64,000 bases of DNA, taken from positions 462,829 to 526,828 of the forward strand of contig FN648398.1 in NCBI GenBank assembly GCA_000310025.1, read 5' to 3'. Numbering within the stretch: position 1 is the stretch's first letter; each line of letters begins with the position of its first letter. Positions 58,983-64,000 of this stretch are shown piece after piece. Both the position numbers and the translations under genes were made by a program. This DNA comes from Ectocarpus siliculosus. Taxonomy: Eukaryota > Sar > Phaeophyceae > Ectocarpales > Ectocarpaceae. The notes beneath the pieces were generated by a model. The model saw only the letters and a program-made list of their open reading frames with translations, had not been told where the DNA came from and made no database searches.

Positions 58983-61900
58983 CTACCCTCGCAGAGCGGG
59001 ATCAGCTTGAAAAACGGCCAGACCAAGGCGGCTAGAGGCGACCTCCAACTCCAGCTGACTGCACAGGCCCTGCAAGCGCTCCGCCATCTTCTTGTGACTC
59101 TTCGCAGCCTGATGCACCGGACAGTGAGAGAGAGCGTTGGAACGTGCGGTGACCGTCGTTGACACCGCTGTTGCTTGCGGGTCGAAATAAGGACCGCAAG
59201 TGGGAAGACCGCGGGCAGTCAACCGTGCGGGTGCGTGAAGAAGATTTTTTTATGCTTACGGGAGACTAATGTCAAGCAAACCCGTCGTCAGGAATAGCGA
59301 AACACAGCAGACAGCATAGGTGAATGATTGCAGCTCGGGGGTGATTGCCCCTCGAGTTCATTTCAAGCCCTATTATTTCTTCACAGAGAGCGTGTTGGCA
59401 AGGGCAACAAGGAGCCACAAGTTGAACATGAATTTTGTGTCGGGTATCACGCGAGTCGCAATTTAGCTCTCTGACGTCAAGAAAGAAACTCATGCCGTAA
59501 TCTGTGCAGGTGTCTTCGAGGTTTAGCTCAAAACCCAACAGTCGAGCGGAGTTCGCTACGGCGGTACAGTACCCGACAAAACAACACGCACGCCCTCACC
59601 TCTTCGCTTGCCACCACTTCCCTCAGAACAGCGCACTCAGCCTCCATCGATGCCCTGCTGGCGAGGAGCTCCTTGGTCTGGAGGAGGAGGAGGAGGCGTG
59701 TACACCGCCGGATTGAATAGATAGGGGGAAAATGCGACCGGCGAGGGAGGGGAGGAGGGGGGTCAAAGGGTGCGGAGGACACAGGATGGGTCCATGCGTT
59801 GTCGATTTCCTTAAACTTCATCTAAGTACACTGCAAGGTATCCTGCATCGAAAAACCCTCAAAGTCTACTGCCACGATTGTTAGCATGTTGCGATGGGTG
59901 CACTGCTGTACTGCTGTGGCGTGGCAGGATAAAATAATACAAAGGTCCGTGAGTTGAGAGGACCTCTGGAATGATCCTCCTGCACAAGTCCATCAACAAC
60001 TTTCAACGATGACTGAATGCAAATTCGCCGCGATGTCCCGCCGAAAACAAAGATCCGGGGCTTTGTCGATCAATCAGCCATTCCATCTGGGCCACAGAAC
60101 TCCAAAAACCATGATCACCCCGTGGTAAACAGCAAGCCCCGGCCGTCGTTGTTTCGAATCAATGATCGACCCGTCCGTTGTGATTCATCTCCAGCACCCT
60201 GACAGCGATGCGATGGCGACTTCGAGCCCCCCGCGGTGACCAGAACAGCAAGCCCAAGGTCGGGATGACCTTAGGCCTGCTCGTGTTCTTCTGGTCGCCG
60301 CGGGCGGCTCGTAGTCGCCATCGCATCGCTGTCAGGGTGCTGGAGATGAATCACAACGGACGGGTCGATCATTGATTCGAAACAACGACGACGGCGGCTC
60401 GCTGTTAACCACTGGTGATCATGGGTTTGGAGTTCTGTGGCCCAGATGGAATGGCTGGGTGATCAACAAAAGCCCCGGATGTTTGTTTTTGGCGGGAAAT
60501 CGCGGCGAGTTTGCATGCGACCCGACTGCCGTGATACTAAAAGTGTAACGGCTACAAATGGCGGGCGCGAGGTACCTTGGCCTCCAACCCAGCCGACATG
60601 GCCTTCCGCTCGTTGAGGATGTTCTGGATCTTGGTCAGGCTCCGCTCGCGTTGGGTAGTGTCGGCCTTCAGCTTGGCGTGTGAGGCCGTAGCGCGCTCCA
60701 GCTCCACCTGCAGGCTATCCGCCCTTGCATCCGCGGCCTTTCGTTCGGCTTCCTACAGATGCGTTTCGTGAAATTTTTGCGGGGGCGGGACGATTGTTGA
60801 TTCGAGCCGTCCGTGGTGCACTTAGGGCTTGTGCAACGCGCTACGACTTGATATTTCATTGCTGCCCTTGGGCGTCCAAGACTTTCGGGAAACGCAGGCT
60901 TGAGTGTGCGTTGTACCGTTGACCAGGTCATCATCATGGGGGATGAGATGCGGCACCGGCACCAGGCGGATGTCAAAAACATGCGAGACACAATTGTCCC
61001 GCTGTGTGCCGTCACCCCGCACCTGCTGTTCGCACTTGGCGCTCGCGATCTCGACCCGGAGGGATGCCGGAGTCAGCTGCGCGGCGCAAGCCTCCTTGCT
61101 GTGTTTCCGCCGCAACAAGTAATGTAGGCACAAATATGAACGACCGAAACGCAAAAGGGGGATCAGCTTGAGCGTTGGAACGTTTCGACAGTGCAGTAAT
61201 TCGCTCCTTCCGCTTTGATCGGGGGGGGGGGGAGATTTCCCAAAAAAAAACATTGGATGCGACTGGCGATACATGCAATCCTCCACCGATGTATACGGCT
61301 GGTGAACATACGCCAGTCTCACTATCTCGAAAAACAATTCGCGTGCATGGAACTATCGTCACAGACGGATAGTGACGGCGGAAATTCCAACCGAACAATC
61401 GAGCAGAACACAAATCCCTGTTGTGAAATCAAATGTTTGCCGGAAGCAAACACGCCCTTTGCCCACATCATTGCCTGTCCGAAAGCGGCAGCTGCAAGAG
61501 CCTCTCACTACTTCACTGCGGTCAAGATCGCCAAACGCGGCGGAAAACCAAGCGGTTTAGTTTTTCCCCCACAGCAGTTTACGCCGCTTTCACCGCTTCT
61601 TTTTCTTCCCCTTTCGCAGGTATCTCACGAAAGCCCTGTTATACAAGCTCTTTTCCGACTCAAGCAGTCTGACGACTTCGGGCCCTTCAGATCGGTGTAT
61701 CGACCAGCCGACTTCGCGAGTTCCCATGGTTCTCGGAACGGTTCTTCTGACAGTTTGAAGTGCCCGCATGAATCCTGCTTTTACAACATTGCGTCCTCAA
61801 AACTGAAATACTGAAAAACAACCAAAACACACTCACCCAACCATTTCATGTCAGCAATCCAGTCATCCAACAGGTCGCGCACCTGAGTCTCGTTTGCTCG

Positions 61901-63473
61901 GCGAAGCTGATCAGCTTCGCGCGCAGCTCGTCGTTGTCCAGCCGTTGCTGCCGCCGCCTCTCCGCCTCAAGCTTGAGCTTCTCCTGGATGCTGGGAACCG
62001 CCGTTTCGAACTTTTCCCTGAGTTCGGCGCTGCGCGCCTCCTGTCACGGCATTGTCGCGAAAATTTGGGCCGTGAGAGACGGAGAGCATTGACATGCTTC
62101 CACACACGCACACTCAATATTGAGTCTTTTGGCTACAAGGTGCTGGTGAGGGCTAACCCGAGTACACCTCAGCCCCGCGTTGCGTGCTCCTTGTATGTAT
62201 TGGAGCTGAGTAGAATAAGCGGGGGCGGGTGGGTTGCCAAAGCTCTGTTCGTTGTTGAACAACGACAAAATAAGTCTACCTTCGTGGCCCTCGCTCTTTA
62301 TATCTCGGTAACCCCTTAGTTCTTGAAAGGAATGTTCGTTAGTGTTTGTGGTATGTGTAGGCACTAACAGACCAACCCGTAGGGGCGGCGCCGATGGGTC
62401 CGTTGTCACCGTTCAGGAACGTCACAAACTGCGCCATGGAATTCAAGCTTTAATCGGTTGGCGATGCGTGGAAGGGTTTCAGGCACCAGCTGTACGCACG
62501 CACAGCGGATTTTCCTGTTGTAGAATGATGAACCAAAATGCAGGCAACGCTAAGTAACGCACACGCGTGACGAGATACGAGACGTAACCGAGAATTTGAA
62601 GAGCACTGTAGCCGAGAGGAGATAATTTCATTGGTTAACCAAAAAAATACTCCCAACTCGACGGCCTCGACGCTATCGGCGGCTGACAAGCGGACTAAAA
62701 AACATGGCTAAACCAGGCGACGAACGCCACTAAACATCCGCAGGAGCGGGGCTTTCGGTAACATCTGCGCTTGGATGATGTTTCACCTCTCCCGCCTTTG
62801 CCGTCTTCGAATGCTCGACCGTGAGTTGGTTCAGCTGGGCTTGCTCGCGGCACTTGACCTCCATGCTAAGCTTTGTCACCTGAACAGGCCGTAGCAGCAA
62901 CAACGACGGCCAAAACCAACGCGCGGAAGAAAGAATTGCATGACACGATACTGAAGAGCTCGGTCCACGGCTCAAAAAAAAATTGGTGACAAAGGCTGTG
63001 AGGTAATCACCATCTCTCTTTGCAAGATGAGACTGACTACGGTGGTGTTTTGATTAAACCGTCCGCTCCGTTCAGGGCGTCCCCCAACCCTCCCTTCTCA
63101 CGCCTCCACGCAAGACAGAAAAACGGCTTGGAGACACACACACACCCGCGCCTACGTTTTCACCAACACACGTACCGGTGGTTCGCGTTGACTGCTCGCG
63201 CAAAAAAAAACGCACGCAGATCTACATAGTTTACCTCCGACCCCACGTCATGCCCCGTTTTCCTTCCTCACCTTCGCTCGGCGAGCCGCGGCACGCCTCG
63301 TCGCCAGCTCCGCCGCCCCGGCTTGGTTCTTCGCCGCCGCCTCGTTGCAGCAGTCCTCCATGCTGTCTCGCCTCCACCTGGCCTCCACCGCTCTCTGCAC
63401 TGCCGCGGCGAAAAGGGCTCGGACGGCGTCTACCGGCCACTTCGGAGCCTTCCTTGGCGCAAAGCGACTGTTC
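58983..63473 (-). CDS. taxilin-like coiled-coil protein (5' end open)
   Basis: Minus-strand exons: about 63272-63473, 62787-62879, 61883-62040, 61023-61098, 60576-60752, 59600-59677 and 58983-59108 (TAG at 58983); phases 0, 0, 2, 0, 0, 0 agree. The product is almost wholly helical and charged. The third exon listed reads LREKFETAVPSIQEKLKLEA and NDELRAKLISFAEQTRLR, the fourth ends VEIASAKCEQQ, the fifth has LTKIQNILNERKAMSAGLEA, and the last has KKMAERLQGLCSQLELEV. In order and spacing these recall taxilins (F..tl.dIQ, EN..Lr.KL..L..Q...R, AKlqq, FQ.tL, LCraLq). Taxilins bind syntaxins or the nascent chain complex and act in membrane traffic; that role is inferred by family. Similarity is moderate, so a generic coiled-coil protein remains possible. 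The start lies upstream of about 63473. Confidence 0.55.
60017..60517. repeat. ~500-bp foldback inverted repeat inside an intron
   Basis: The left arm (about 60017-60257) and right arm (about 60285-60517) are near-perfect inverted copies: ATGCAAATTCGCCGCGATGT at the left end pairs with the end of the right arm, and CAGCACCCTGACAGCGATGC pairs with its complement at about 60331-60350. The centre has its own small stem (AAGGTC ... GACCTT). It fills over half of the intron 59678-60575 of the taxilin-like gene. It is a foldback or MITE-like element, or a hairpin RNA source. Confidence 0.9.
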
Positions 63474-63479
63474 GAGGGG

Positions 63480-64000
63480 GGGGTACACATGTTTAAGCCT
63501 TAAATGAAGCCTTAAATGTTACACCATTGACGCCACAAAAGAAGGAGGGGGGGAGGGAGAGACGTGCTCATGCTTGGCATGCCTTAGTTGTTAGATCAAT
63601 GACCACGCTTCCTCGATAGGACGGAGCATTGTTCCTAAAGGACCGATCACCATTGGCCCAATCGTTCCAGGGGGGGGGGGGGGCGATTTTGGGCGGGTTT
63701 CACTACCACCCTGAACGAAACAATTCAACAAAATGCGGTGGGGAAAAGCTAGGCTACTGTGACCAGTGCCCACTTGGCGAGTACATCGCCAAACACCCTT
63801 CGGTGGTCCCTGTAGTGATGAACGCCATTCGCGTTTTCCGCCGAAAAGATGCCTCTAATAACAGGCAGTACTTAAGATGTGGCGCCGCACGTCCTGCTTT
63901 AGTCGCCTCACATGCGTCGAAAGAGCAACTGCTGTCGTCTTTACGGGTGCCAATCAGCCGTTTCAGAGAGGATAGTCCACAGCAGGTGCGTTGTACGGCG
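63480..64000. other. window end, no gene seen
   Basis: Contains a poly-G run (about 63669-63682) and a short GAGG-rich tract (63541-63562). The first exon of the taxilin-like gene may lie here or beyond the window. No frame is convincing. Confidence 0.4.

Overview
The window is nuclear DNA of a eukaryote with dense introns and long coding genes, most probably a brown alga (multicellular stramenopile). This is an inference from three things. Coding exons are GC-rich at third positions and separated by introns mostly of 100-1,500 bases. Two genes begin with a signal peptide followed by an ASAFAP-like motif (LSFVPS, LSFIPG), the heterokont type of plastid presequence. The gene content (Gal4-type zinc cluster factor, EF-hand coiled-coil protein, PPR protein, CPBP proteases, a huge filamin/PA14 cell-surface protein) fits such an alga. 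No bacterial, viral, tRNA, rRNA or CRISPR feature was seen.

Layout. 1.6-4.4 kb, minus: EF-hand plus coiled-coil protein. 5.0-26.3 kb, plus: one gene of about 33 exons encoding a secreted protein of about 2,390 residues: signal peptide, Cys-rich EGF-like region, Calx-beta domain, then about nine filamin-type repeats interleaved with three PA14 domains. Nearly all splice junctions were placed by reading phase and domain continuity. Six of its introns appear to begin with GC instead of GT. 28.9-33.45 kb, minus: Zn(II)2Cys6 transcription factor of at least 1,037 residues, all introns phase 0. 38.05-42.57 kb, minus, and 42.85-45.56 kb, plus: two paralogous plastid-targeted CPBP (CAAX-type) membrane protease genes, head to head, with about 280 bases between start codons; a third paralogue lies at 53.9-56.15 kb, minus. 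Exon phases, and the 153-base lengths of the catalytic exons, are the same in all three. 51.0-53.1 kb, plus: intronless PPR protein with 16 repeats. 58.98-63.47 kb, minus: taxilin-like coiled-coil protein, with a ~500-base foldback inverted repeat inside one intron.

The rest is intergenic or intronic, with microsatellites, a minisatellite, a 31-bp-arm hairpin, a 100-N assembly gap flanked by two ~360-base copies of one sequence, and a recurring TACAGCAGT motif. The genes do not form one pathway; the clear local relationship is the CPBP paralogue cluster, probably acting on plastid membranes.
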